From: Lethocerus indicus
Taxonomy: Eukaryota; Arthropoda; Insecta; Hemiptera; Belostomatidae
Length of the DNA: 64,000 nucleotides
Assembly: GCA_019843655.1 (NCBI GenBank)
Contig: JACDQD010000003.1
Span: forward strand, 10,790,925 to 10,854,924
Reading direction: 5' to 3'
Under the pieces are notes generated by a model. That model searched no databases. It saw nothing but the letters and a program-made list of their open reading frames with translations, and was not told the DNA's origin. The position numbers were made by a program, and so were the translations under genes. Shown here in pieces: positions 46,841 through 57,899 of this stretch (position 1 is its first letter; every line of letters begins with the position of its first letter).

Positions 46841-47230
46841 ATGCCAGTTCCCGGGCCCCTGCCCCTGTACTCCTGCCACTGGTCGACTTGCTCCGCTCCT
46901 CACCACGCCCACTGGCCCCCGCATCAGCCCCCACATCACCTCTTCACCCCGCATGTCTACACCTGCTGGACCTTCTACCCGGCCCGTCTTCTCAGGCTAC
47001 ACCTGTTCGCAGCCGCCGCAGCAGCCTCTGCTATGGAAACGAGGTACGGTAGAAAGGGAAAACGGGAGAAAACCGAATCCACGTCCGATCGGGATTTGCC
47101 TTCTTTTGTTTTTCCGAATAATAGCGACGATAATAAACGAATATATAAATTCCTGTTTTTTTTTCTTTTTATTTATTTCGTCCCAATCCACCGCACTGGT
47201 CCACGGCCGGACGTCCGGACGAAAGTCTGA
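46841..47230 (+). CDS. Speculative first coding exon (His/Pro-rich, poly-Ala)
   Basis: An ATG at 46841 opens a frame of 129 codons. The first part is rich in Pro, His and Trp, followed by six consecutive Ala residues at about residues 54-59 and then a basic RKGKREK stretch near residue 70. His/Pro runs and poly-Ala tracts are common in developmental transcription factors. G/C is high at third positions in the first 64 codons, but the whole segment is GC-rich and the other two frames are also open. A donor-like GAG|GTACGG at 47043/47044 could end the exon; the frame beyond it is A+T-rich and looks intronic. Confidence 0.15.
   Translation: MPVPGPLPLYSCHWSTCSAPHHAHWPPHQPPHHLFTPHVYTCWTFYPARLLRLHLFAAAAAASAMETRYGRKGKREKTESTSDRDLPSFVFPNNSDDNKRIYKFLFFFLFIYFVPIHRTGPRPDVRTKV
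47207..47218. repeat. 12-bp GC-rich palindrome
   Basis: CCGGACGTCCGG is a perfect palindrome in a GC-rich patch. CGTCCGGAC and GTCGGACGAC recur nearby, hinting at a small cluster of related sites. Confidence 0.75.
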
Positions 47231-47279
47231 TCGTACGAAATATTGTCGGACGACCAACGACACGAATAAAGCGAAGTAG

Positions 47280-49045
47280 GGGAAGAATTTATAACCGTTT
47301 TATATATTTGGGGTTTACGACCATCACGGTTCGAAATTGAATGCTTTAACGTTATGGTTAGGACACTTTAATGTCAATTTATTTGTTACCCTTGTTTTAT
47401 AATTATTGAGTAGATATATAGGTACCGCCCTTTCTGACTTTTAATATAGAAACTGGCATTTTAGGGACGCTTTTCTGTGTCAGTCTCTCTCTCTCCAGTT
47501 CAGATTATATAAATAAATAGCGCCAAAATTCTCAGTACTTCTATTTTTTCTCAAATATCCCGCTATCATGTTTATTCAAACTATAATTAGTTTCGGTAAT
47601 ATATCTCGATAAGTTTACTTATATTCCTTATATTGAATCTGTCGTTAAACACCTTAGCCAGTTCTGTGGTAATATACCTTTTTTCCTGTATATAATTCCA
47701 ATCCCTCGCTTTCCTTTTTTAAACACATTTTCTTTTTTATTATCGTTTGTGGTCTTTATATGAATCGACTTGTCATGACCAGTCGCCAGGCAATGCGAGA
47801 GCAAAACAAGACGAGTGAATATAGTAAAAATAAAAAAGCTTATTGTAGTCATAGACAACAAAGTAGTAATACATTTTGTATCAGGGAATACTCGGTAATA
47901 ATCGTATTGATGCCTTTTCGAGTGAGTTCTTGTTTTACCTTACTTTCATGCCATCCATGATTAGGAACGTTTAGTGCCAAAAATGTTGGGCTATTTCGAC
48001 GGTTAATGTAAGTTGAAAAAAATCAGCTGGTGAAATATTCGATATAAAGTAAATTTATTTAATAATTGTTGCAATCGTTAAATAATTATATTCCTGTGAA
48101 ACATATGGTACGGTATGCTGTCAATATGATTGTCAAACCGTTCGATCTTTATTGAAGAGATGCACTAAAGTCCTACTTAAATTTAGTAGATACTAACGTT
48201 GAAAACATGGAGCAATTTTTTAATAGGTTTGTGTACGATTTACTTGGCGCAAAAGTACGTCTTTTAATGTACAAATACGTAGAGAACAGCCTTGGAAGTG
48301 TTGAGGAGAAAGTTTTCAAACGGTGCCTACGCCAGCCGGCCATATGGTGTCCCTACAGATTGTCAAACACTTAACAGACTTATTGTATTCCGTGGGTATA
48401 CGTAATGGTGGTCCTGTTTGCGTCCCGGGGGCAGAACAGAATTGGAGCGGGGTGATATAATTTCGAAGCCAAATTATTAGGAAAATAAACAGTCAGGTAA
48501 CTTCTCCCCTGTAGGGTACTCTGCGGGCACCCGGGTGTGTCTGCGATAAGGGTAGTTTATGTACATCAGACCCACTTAAGTGCAATAAAAGTACAGGGAT
48601 TGTATGAATTAACTTGAACTTGAACGCTTATTTTTCTGCCCTCCTTATTCGAAAGAGTTCTAACCTCGATGTGTTTGAATATCTAAAATTAGAAATCCTA
48701 AACCGGCCCAAAATGAACTGCTAGCCTGAGACGTTTTAGGAATTCGTCGTTTATTCTGAAATTTAGAACGCGTTGTATCGAGTCTTTTTTAGCTGTTTCG
48801 CCCAACCTATTCGTTTGGTAATGAATAGTGTGTCGGGCGGACGGAAGGAGCGTCTCCGGTATAGGTTTTCCATATGGGCTCTTTGTTCGGATCGAGCCGT
48901 TTGTGTCGAACAAAAGCACAGTGCAGCCGGCGCACGGAACTATTGACATGACTGGTGGCACTATTTACTGCCCGTTCTAGGTAATAATTAAAAATATTAC
49001 GTTCGGTTATATTAATTACAAATTATACGATACTACAATATACCT
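47280..49045. other. Stretch without recognisable genes
   Basis: A+T-rich DNA; a CTCTCTCTC run near 47,490 and the CACCCGGGTG palindrome near 48,530. No coding signal. Confidence 0.6.
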
Positions 49046-49053
49046 GTTTGGAG

Positions 49054-49105
49054 TATAAAAGCGTTCAGCTTATCAATAGTTTAAAGACATCAGTTTCATC
49101 AGTAG
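49054..49105 (+). promoter_or_regulatory. TATA box with paired TCAGT initiator-like motifs
   Basis: TATAAAAGC at 49054-49062 is followed by TCAGTTTCATCAGT at 49090-49103. TCAGT is the arthropod initiator consensus, present here twice in tandem. The first lies 38 bases from the TATA start, somewhat longer than the usual 30-33, so either spacing is relaxed or this is fortuitous. An ATG follows directly at 49106. Confidence 0.28.
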
Positions 49106-49354
49106 ATGAAAGAACTCGTATATGTTACACCAACAACGTATAGGTTACATAAATTTGATATGTTCTTCATTAAAGTATATTATCAGTGTTGCATTCATGA
49201 TATAGCGGTCATTATATATTTAGGGATCAATAGAATCGCATTTAGAACAGATGATAATGGTATCAACTATTGCGGTGAAGAAATTCTGAGTAAATTTACT
49301 CGCAATCGAGACGACGCCAAGAGAAACCTTTATATAAGTTTCTACTCGCCTTAA
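49106..49354 (+). CDS. Speculative 82-residue open frame after a TATA box
   Basis: The frame starts at ATG 49106, right after the initiator-like repeats, and ends at TAA. The product would be rich in Ile, Tyr, Asn and Arg with three Cys. There is no signal peptide and no recognisable domain. A 5' leader of only a few bases would be needed, and length and composition fit chance. It is listed only because of the core-promoter-like sequence directly ahead of it. Confidence 0.1.
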   Translation: MKELVYVTPTTYRLHKFDMFFIKVYYQCCIHDIAVIIYLGINRIAFRTDDNGINYCGEEILSKFTRNRDDAKRNLYISFYSP

Positions 49355-49872
49355 CAATATCTGCCAGAATTTGGCAACCGTAAACATTTTTCAAACGTTT
49401 CGCAATTCAGTTATGTAACGCACGAAAATCGTTTAGCGTTCCGAAAAATCCTGGCCAAATGAAATCCAGGTGGAATTTAAACGCCACGATATAATACAGC
49501 GCACTTCAGAATCAGTACTCGCTTTCTTTGTAACGATTTCATTGTGTTCGCCCATATTGGATCGGAAGTTCTGATATTCAACAACATTTGGTTTTAGCTC
49601 AATTTTAAACTCTATAAGACTACGAGGGTTAAATGTTCCAGCTTATTCCTGGGCGTAACTACTTTCTTTTTGTCGGGCGACAAAGGTGAGGTAAGGTTTG
49701 AGGGTTGCCTCCTTTGTTTCAAACTCTACGAATAATAAAAGTACTTATTTGGCCTCGGTTCTAGTGACTGTGAATAGACCCCGGCCGCTTATACAACAGA
49801 GAGGCCCTCGCCCCTTTTCCACAGTCGGCCCTTTGACTCCCCCCGGACGCGAGCTCCCTTTTCTGGCCCTTC

Positions 49873-49906
49873 GATGATGATGGCGATGATAATAATAATA
49901 ATAATA
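49873..49906. repeat. GAT/AAT trinucleotide repeat
   Basis: GATGATGATGGCGATGAT passes into six AAT units. Ordinary trinucleotide microsatellite inside a GC-rich patch. Confidence 0.92.
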
Positions 49907-49960
49907 GCCGGGGGTGGATGCTCGTGTACTTCCTGTGGGGCCCCTTCTAGAGTGATGTGA

Positions 49961-49968
49961 TGACGTCA
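49961..49968. promoter_or_regulatory. Full CRE consensus in a GC-rich patch
   Basis: TGACGTCA lies in a GC-rich region (49,770-50,040) with GTGATGTGA directly before it. GC-rich context is typical for functional CREB/ATF sites, so this is the better of the two copies in the window. Confidence 0.3.
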
Positions 49969-50049
49969 CGGCTCCGGCCTTGAACCGATTGCCTTGAGAG
50001 TGAGGAGAGCACCACTGCTTTCTAACGCCGGGGATCCACACGATATGGA

Positions 50050-51075
50050 GGACTTCACGGTTATTGCATAACCCCTACCTATCATCCTTTCCGTCATTAT
50101 AACCCTCTCCCCCATCTCTGCCCATCCCTCACTACTACCATTTTTCTCTGAGACTGTCATTATTTTCACCTTGCTCCTACTTTCCTCGTTTCTCTTTCGG
50201 TTTATACTTTCGACCCCTTTTACAATTCCTACAGAATTCTTCTCGTATTCTAACTTTCAAGATTATTCATCTATTATTTCTTATCTATGCCTATGTTCGA
50301 TTAATTATGATATGGCGCTCGTACATGTGCTCATTGTGAACCTGTTCCGGTTCTGTAATTTTGTCTTTTCTATCACACCTTCCTATACTGTACTTCACCC
50401 CAACAGTTCATTAGAATCCTATTCTGTTGATAGCCGTCGTTATTATATCTTTACATCTTTTCATGTACAGATGTAGACTGTTAGATGTAGAATACTACAT
50501 TTTATTTTTCCTGCAATGCCTATAAAAATAAAGCGTACCTACGTGTCAGTCCAGAAAGTGAATTTAGATATTATATAGAGTAGTTATGAATAATTCAGCT
50601 GAAAGGAAGAATTGAAAATGTAATCGCTGTCTGGCTGTTTTTTCTCCGTCTTCCTAATTTCCTGTCATCTGGGCGACTGCTCATCATTCTCAATCATCAC
50701 AAATGCCCTCGTTTCCACTTATTGCCCTTCCTCTCTCCTTATCTGGCCTGCCTCCCTTCTCACCAAACCCCAATAATTCACTTTTCTTACAATTTTCCTC
50801 AATTATTCTTACCGTTTCATAAATTGACCTCTCTCCCCTAATCTCGGACCCCTCCTTTATTTTGCCAACTCCACTGCTGCCCACCTTTTCTGTAGGTAAC
50901 TACCCCCGATTCCACGTGTCTTACCGTTTCCATTATAACTCATGTTGCCTCAATTATTCTTTCATTCTCTAATTGGGTCTATTCTCCTCTTCACAAGCCG
51001 CTTTATTTACTCTGCCAAATTCGTTTAACTACGTATCACTTCGCTCTGTTCCCCTATCATTCTCCAAATATATTT
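50050..51075. other. About 1 kb of pyrimidine-strand bias
   Basis: The plus strand is strongly enriched in C and T for roughly a kilobase, in two blocks (50,050-50,480 and 50,630-51,070), without being a simple repeat. The minus strand is correspondingly purine-rich. Long purine/pyrimidine skew is common in decayed retroelement coding strands and in transcribed regions. Minus-strand frames (for example 50,690-50,884, Glu/Lys/Arg/Gly-rich) show no reverse-transcriptase or endonuclease motif that I can identify. Confidence 0.45.
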
Positions 51076-51079
51076 TATG

Positions 51080-54000
51080 TGAGTTTTCGAAGGGCTTTAT
51101 CTGTTTTTTTGCCGATTTCCATTATCAAACGGAAAATAAACACTATATTCCGGTTCAACTACGACTGTCCGACTGCAGGACCGAAACTGGCGTATTTATC
51201 ATCCACAAATCCAACATTGACCCGCCCGATAACTCGACTTCCGTCCATTTTTTACGGATGGTTCACGGACGAACGCCTTAAATGAACGTTTTTTTTCCAG
51301 GACCGGCACGGCGAACAATAAGCCCATTCATATGTCATTGCGCGTTAAGCTCCGCCGCGGTACGCCCAGATAATATTTCCCCTGTTTTTTTCTTCCGCCC
51401 GTCCGTATTTTTTAATTTTTTAAACCGGTCGATACAATGTGTGTTGGCTGCCGCCGCCCGTGTATATATCTCGGAGTAATTAATTCCGGAGAATAAATCA
51501 TCCGTCCCGTATTGTTTTTATTCGGTAACGGGATTTATGGGCGCAGTTTATTATTGTGCCTTTCAAACTGGGGAAAGAAAAAAAGAAGAAAATTCCTAAA
51601 TGAGCGATGAAGTGGGCGACAGCCGAGCGTCATCGTTATTCATCGCCCGGGGCCATAATCAGTCCACCTTTATTATTATTCATTAACGCTACGGAGCTAA
51701 CAAATAAGACCCTACTTATTAAACCGATGAATATGTATAGTGTTTCGATTGCCACTACGTACGCGTCGCGTATTTTTGTAAGGCAGTTATGAAGGAAATG
51801 GTAGTTCGAACCGAACATAATTATTTGCAGTGTAGGAGTAAAGGGACGTTAAATAAACTCTAAACTCAAATTAATCTTAGATCAATTAAAGTATTCAGAA
51901 TACGTATGGATAGAATGGGGAATCAATTTTAAATAACCCTTCTTAATGTATTCCGAATTGATACACTTAGTCATTTTTTACGACTTACGAATGACGTTTT
52001 TCTCGCTTTAAATGTAACTGGATATTTATGATTTATTTACGGCCAATTGTAATAAATCTTTATTCTATTTCACAAGGAAAACTGCAAACGCCGCTTAACT
52101 GTACTGCCTTCCCTTTTATACCGGTTGTTAATAAAGCAACACACGAAGCACAATCACCGAATGTAAATACAGGTTTCATTCAGAAAATTATTGCAGTTAT
52201 ATCGGCGTGAGTTAATATTATTGCAATTATCCCCTAAGAACCGAAGGTTGCTCCATGATCGCTTTTACGATCTGGCTTTGTCACCGTGATTATGTCGTAA
52301 ATCGGGCGAGATCTTGAAAATATACGATTACTTTAAATTACAGGCATACATTATTTTTATTTCTTCATCCAATTGAAATTTCCTAATTATTTTGGTAGGT
52401 TTTTTGTTTTATTTTTATGTTTTTTTTCATTCTGTCGTTCTTCTTTTTTTCTTTTATTTAATTGTTTCTCGTAAATATTGAACGTGTTAAGTTCTAAGAT
52501 TGCAATTCAATTTGCTTATCAAGGTAATAATGCATTGGAATACCGTTTAGGAAATTTGAATGATTGATTTATCAGATTGGCTGGTGTAGTGGAAGTTTTG
52601 GTGCAGATATTAGATTATTTTATTTAATACAGCATATACGTCCTTATTCTTTACAATAAGTGCTTTCAAGGTGGGTTTCAGTTATTTTGTTAAATGCAAC
52701 CCCGATCCAATCCCGAGGGAACCATTACGGGCTGCGATAGCGGCCCGATTTACCCTAAACACCAGGGCGTATCTCAAAATGTAAACGGGTTATTAAATCT
52801 TGGCTCTGTGAAAACCATTTTTGGGTTAATGGTACGTTCGGATAGGGCGTGTTGCCGGTTGTTGAGCGGAGGAGGGGGCGATATCGCGGCGCGCCACACC
52901 TATTTTTTCCTCGAGAGGAGAGGACCTTTTAGCCGACGAAGGAACCCGTTTGGGCCGGGCCCTCCCCAAAGGTCGGCGCTTTTCGGCTTTTTCTGACTCG
53001 TATTTCTTTTTAATAAGTGTCTACGACTGGGGCTCTTTAGAGTTTATGTTCTTCCTTTTTGCTTTCCGTCCGTGTGGGCCCGGGCCCTATGTTGAAACAA
53101 TGGTTTCACGAAGTCGGGACCTCCGTTCTTCAGAAGATCGCTGCCGATAAATAACATGCTCTTAACAATACCCGATTTCCTCCTGTCCCGCCTCGTGATT
53201 CACACCTGGTTCCCAGTTTTCCCATCGGGAGTCGTATTTCTCGACTCGGTATTTTCACTGTCCCGGGTGAGCGCTTATAATATCCACGAAGAATAAAAAC
53301 GGTGATTCAATTTCGTGCGAATTTTTGTTGCACATTCAATTGGTATTTCTACCCGCGTTACATAATTGCAGCTTACTTAACCGTTTAACATTTCAAGCAT
53401 TACATTTCAAATTGATTTCATTTTTGGTATAAGGAGCGCGGCCGTCTAAAATGCGAACCGTCCGTCCGATTTTTATCTGGGCGAAAGTCACCGCGCTTTT
53501 ACGACCCTCCCGTAAAGCCATGTAGAACGATTTGGCCTTTTCTAAATGTTAGTTATGTAAACGGTATTTCGTCGTTGCAATTTGCATAATTTTGTGGCTT
53601 CTTCAACCCTTCTTAGGTTGTTACTACCTTCGCTTACAGCTTGCCGATTCTTGCACTAGATAATGGAAAATTATAATTATTTAGATTTTATGACGGAAGC
53701 AAAATTGGGACTTATATTTTCTATACCTAGTGTTATCACTATTTCAGGTGCTCAGTTCTGCCCATCTGCAGTTTGTGTGCCTTCATTCATCTCCCCCATT
53801 GTCTTTTGCATCGATGGTGCCGCGAGAATAACGAAATAGTCCCCAATAAAGCATCATATAAGCTCCGACTATTTAAAATGTCCTTCTGCGTTCCCAAATG
53901 GGAATAGCGTGTAACGTATGAGTAGGCAGTCGCATTTTATATTGCACAAGAGTTTTAAACTGGTGCGTGGGAAGCCGGCCGGGTCCGAACGCTCTGTGTT

Positions 54001-54800
54001 TTTTCTCACTGCGAAGTGTTAAGTCGCCCGTGTAGTCTGTCCGGGATCGGAGTGTCTGCGCCGAAATACGGAGCCCGGTCGTGACCAAAAAACATTATTA
54101 AGCGACGCCTAGTACAAGGCTTTTAGCGGGGGCATTATGCAAATGTCTATGTGTGTTGTTATTAGGCAATATTTATTTCCACTTAACCAGCCGGACGCGT
54201 TGGACGCATAAATAATTCGGGGTGGAATTAAATCATTGATCGGTTGGTAACCGCATTTTTTGCCGGACTTTCAAAATTTAAAAATTCGAACCTTACCTTG
54301 CAGAACACGATTTCTTTTATTATGCAGTGTCCCTTCTATCACATTTAAATCCGGGAGAGTGCCGAATCCCGGACCTGTAAATCAGATAAAAATAAAGGCG
54401 ATAAATTATCAGTTAATTCCGTTTCTACTCGGACCGCGTTGTTAACAGTCGTTGGGTTTAAAACGACTTGCCCTTTTGTTTAATGCTGCTCATTGGAAAG
54501 GTTAGGCTAAGAGTGTAGTGCAAAAAGGGTACTGACACTAAAACAGCGTATTTTGTATTCGTTTAATTAAAATTATGCAAAATTTTCCACCGAGCTACTC
54601 GCCAACGAATAATTAATATTTCGAAGTTTTTTTTCAACTAATAAATTACTCGAACGTTAGAACAATGAAATAGCAACGGACTTTATGATAATTGTTGCGA
54701 GAAGCGAGAATTCCCACATTAATGTATTCTCCCCCGACTGAGGCCGTTAAACGTGTGCACGTCCATGTTTCCTTTCGTTCTCTGGAGTGTAAAAAATGAG
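51080..54800. other. Stretch without recognisable genes
   Basis: Alternating A+T-rich DNA and GC-rich islands (51,160-51,480, 52,690-53,130, 53,930-54,090). The island at 52,690-53,130 contains CGATATCG, GGCGCGCC, TTTGGG/CCCAAA and a GGGCCCGGGCCC palindrome. Open frames of up to 100 codons are composition-driven. Confidence 0.55.
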
Positions 54801-54812
54801 CCTTCAAACTAA

Positions 54813-54832
54813 CGCCGCCACTGAACGCGGCG
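54813..54832. repeat. Perfect 6-bp GC hairpin
   Basis: CGCCGC (54813-54818) and GCGGCG (54827-54832) flank an 8-base loop. No role assigned. Confidence 0.7.
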
Positions 54833-54839
54833 ACTGTTA

Positions 54840-56450
54840 TATTGAAGTATCGAAGTCTTGAATACTTTATTTATATTCCGTCAGAAGGTTATATGAAACA
54901 CTATCTCTCTCCGAGACGCTGTAGATAACGTAAATTTCCTCCGGCCGAAGGGAGCCCGATACTACGATGGCGTCTTAAATGTAGTATAACGAATACAGAA
55001 TTTATGTTGCCCAAGTCGGTAGCTTAAATGGCAGAACGTTGGCTTTTGTTCACGAGGAAAAGCGCTACTTTTACAGAAGCCTTCACGCCCCCTCTTAAGT
55101 GACTTATTCCTACGGCTCGGAAGGGAAAAGGGCGAAAAAAATGATAATTGCCCCGTCCTTTCTGGCTTTTGTCCAGTTGCGGTTCCCGGGGGCGGTCATG
55201 GTGGCAGGTTTTGAAGAGGGAGTGACAGCCCGGGCTCGTTTGTTTTAGCCCGTGAAAGGTACAAGAAAAGGACGCATGCCTTCAGGTGTAATGAGAGCCC
55301 GCCCTTTGTCCCTTTTTTGCCCTCCCCGTCCCATTTTCCCCCGCACTTTCTCTCTATTGTTTTTCTTGTATAAAAAAAGAAATACATTACTCTCCGTCCT
55401 ACTTGGCAGGTCCAGCGCTGCGTTATTATTATCAATTTTTGTATGTAAGACTTGTTGCAGTTTATGCAATAATTAAGTCGATATGATTTGCCAGAATGTC
55501 TCAACTTAAGAAACTCCGGAGCAGATTTAAATAACGAAACTGATTACTGTACGTCCGCCTCGGCACATCCTCCACATGCCGACATGTTCCACAATTCCTT
55601 AGCATTGAAATTCATATTTCTTGCAAGTTGCCTTTATACTTTCTATAATCCCGTGTAAATAGCCGTTTAATACGTTTTTTATTTATGCGATTAATAAAAC
55701 ACATGCTGGTTATTGTGAGCTGCTGTTAACGATAGTGAACTGCATGCGATTGTTTAAGCATTTATTTTATTAGTTATTAACATTGCGACCGTAATTACCC
55801 TGCTGGACACCATTCTATACAATGTCATTTATTAAAAATGTAAATAATCTGTTTGAATAGTGAGCGGATGTCGTACCAAACCAATTTGCAAAATTAAATG
55901 GATGTTTTCAATGTTAATTCCTTGAAGGAATACTTTTTCAGTTGAAAATAAGTAATGCAAGAAAAATGCTTGTGGGAAAGATTCGAAATTATACTAAATT
56001 TTATTCGATTCTCACCGTGCTAGTGACCTAATTTATTTCATTATTATTTATAGCTCGTTGCTCGTTTAGGAGATATGGGAATCAATAAGCTTAATTATCG
56101 CCGCCGTATCGCTTTTATTATTCGCGGTTATTTCAAATTTCTATAATTGCTATACTTATATAGGGCTCTAACTCTGATGCCTGCCAATTTATTTCTATTT
56201 CCAACAGTGCCTTAATGACTTTTTATTATTTGTCATGCGCTGTTATCCCCTAGATAGTGAATATTTTAACAATTGTCGCTCTAAATGTGTAGTAAGGTGG
56301 TTTGGAATAATCGACGTGAAGACAATTGCCCCACTTGTAATACCGGGTAACAGGTGTTGGGAACAATTGGCGCGGAAGTAATCCTCCATATGCCGTCCGG
56401 TAACAATGAAAAATAACAATTCCAGGAATAAATGCAACTTTGTGCCGTAG
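54840..56450. other. Stretch without recognisable genes
   Basis: A string at about 55,019-55,040 (GGTAGCTTAAATGGCAGAACG) resembles a tRNA D-arm/A box, but no B box or acceptor stem follows. The rest is A+T-rich with a GC-rich patch at 55,180-55,350. Confidence 0.55.
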
Positions 56451-56458
56451 CTGCTCCG

Positions 56459-56890
56459 TTATTTTCGAAAAGGTTTAAAGATTTCGTTCGTTGCCATCAA
56501 AGGAAGGAATATATAAGGTTTTTGTTGTCTAATTGGCTTCTTGTTAAATATATTCATGTAGCTTTCGTACTGTATTAAGTCCAGAAAAGTTTTCGTTAAA
56601 TCCCGTTTTCCTAGTCGGAGTAGCGGAATATTCTTGTCGCGGAGTTGCCCGTCAACTCCTTTTAGGTTTTGCCGAAAAAAGTGGAGAAGTTTAATTTTAA
56701 ACAGCTGTGTCCCCCGACAGTTGCCAATCAGTCGCAACTTGGGAAATGTAAGTATTGTACGCCTGTAGGTAATATCCGGTTTTAAAACTAACATGGTTTG
56801 CCAGGAGCGCAAACGGGCTTCAGGACGTACCGCATTTCCTTTACGACGAGCCCAAACGTCATAGGTGTATGGTTTACCCATTTTCTCCAT
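56459..56890 (-). CDS. Speculative 143-residue basic open frame
   Basis: This is the longest open frame in the window. It begins at an ATG in the strong translation context CACCATGG (56888-56890 on the reverse strand) and ends in TAA. The product would be highly basic, with Lys and Arg throughout and several Leu/Phe-rich stretches, and no Cys/His clusters or other motif I recognise. One frame of this length is roughly what chance predicts for 64 kb of this composition. No TATA box or splice sites support it. Confidence 0.15.
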   Translation of the reverse strand: MEKMGKPYTYDVWARRKGNAVRPEARLRSWQTMLVLKPDITYRRTILTFPKLRLIGNCRGTQLFKIKLLHFFRQNLKGVDGQLRDKNIPLLRLGKRDLTKTFLDLIQYESYMNIFNKKPIRQQKPYIFLPLMATNEIFKPFRK

Positions 56891-56899
56891 GGTGCCCTC

Positions 56900-57800
56900 T
56901 CACTGTTATTTTATCGAAAGTTGTATATAAAAAAATATACTAGAAAAGAATAACCAATCGAAATTGTTTGAAGGGGGTTTTTTTAAAAGAATGTTAATTT
57001 GATAGTGTCAAATTTCATTCCTGTTAATAATTGATAAATGACCAAAGTCCACCGTAGCGCAACTTTCCTTTTTGTACGTAGATAAGCAGAACTGTTTAGT
57101 TGAGGATTTTAGGGCATGAAAAGCGAGCCAATTATATTTATGGAAATTCATTCAATTTTGGTTGGTCAGTCAGGAAGAGAAAATTATACGCGGAATAGTC
57201 CCGAGGCCCGCGTTTTGTATTCCACACTAGTGGGCGAATGATTATATACCGAATACTTGTCCGGCTTCCTTCTTATGGTAACAGTTAACCATCGTTCGAT
57301 GAGAAAAAAAGAGAATTTCGTTTTTGCCCGCAGCCTAATATTCGATATCGCCTGTCCCTGCTCTGCTGCCGTCTGGCCAATCTACTGGCACACTTCCTGT
57401 TGCGCAACGACCTTTCGGCTATTCCTTCAACTCGTATTTAAAAAAAAAAATTAATCTTTGCTTTCCGAATAATCAGAATGCGAGAATACAACTTTATATT
57501 GTTTTTATTCTTATTAAAGTAGAATGATCATCCAGTCGATGTTCGTGGATAGAATAGAAATAGTTCTCACAATTATGGATTCCCTTGAGTTATTTATTCA
57601 TTTAAACGAAAATACGATTCTTCATTTGAAATTTCACGCACGTCCGGATGTGAAATAGAAATATCTACCCTCCTACTCATTATGAATAAAATTAGCTCAT
57701 ATATACAAAGAAATTAATTTTACTAACCGTCCTTATCATTTCTTAGATTTTATCTAAGAATATTAAATTTATATGCACTTTTCCGACTCCTGTCCCACCC
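56900..57800. other. Stretch without recognisable genes
   Basis: A+T-rich DNA with no recognisable element. A short open frame at 57,257-57,454 has no domain. Confidence 0.6.
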
Positions 57801-57811
57801 ACAATATGGAA

Positions 57812-57814
<3 letters not shown>

Positions 57815-57895
<81 letters not shown>
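57815..57895. repeat. (CT)n microsatellite, 81 bp
   Basis: Forty uninterrupted CT units, the longest simple repeat in the window. Read on the minus strand it is (GA)n, the preferred target of GAGA-factor-type proteins in insects and a potential triplex-forming mirror repeat. Perfect purity implies recent expansion. The Arg-Glu or Ser-Leu repeats it encodes in overlapping frames are not evidence of a gene. Confidence 0.98.
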
Positions 57896-57897
<2 letters not shown>

Positions 57898-57899
57898 GG

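Noticed and set aside
48475..48495. AGTCAGGTAACTT as another back-to-back splice site
   Set aside because: There is no polypyrimidine tract upstream; the preceding bases are purine-rich.
55010..55060. A-box/D-arm-like string GGTAGCTTAAATGGCAGAACG
   Set aside because: The D-stem has a mismatch, the anticodon stem does not close and no B box follows, so neither a tRNA nor a SINE can be supported.
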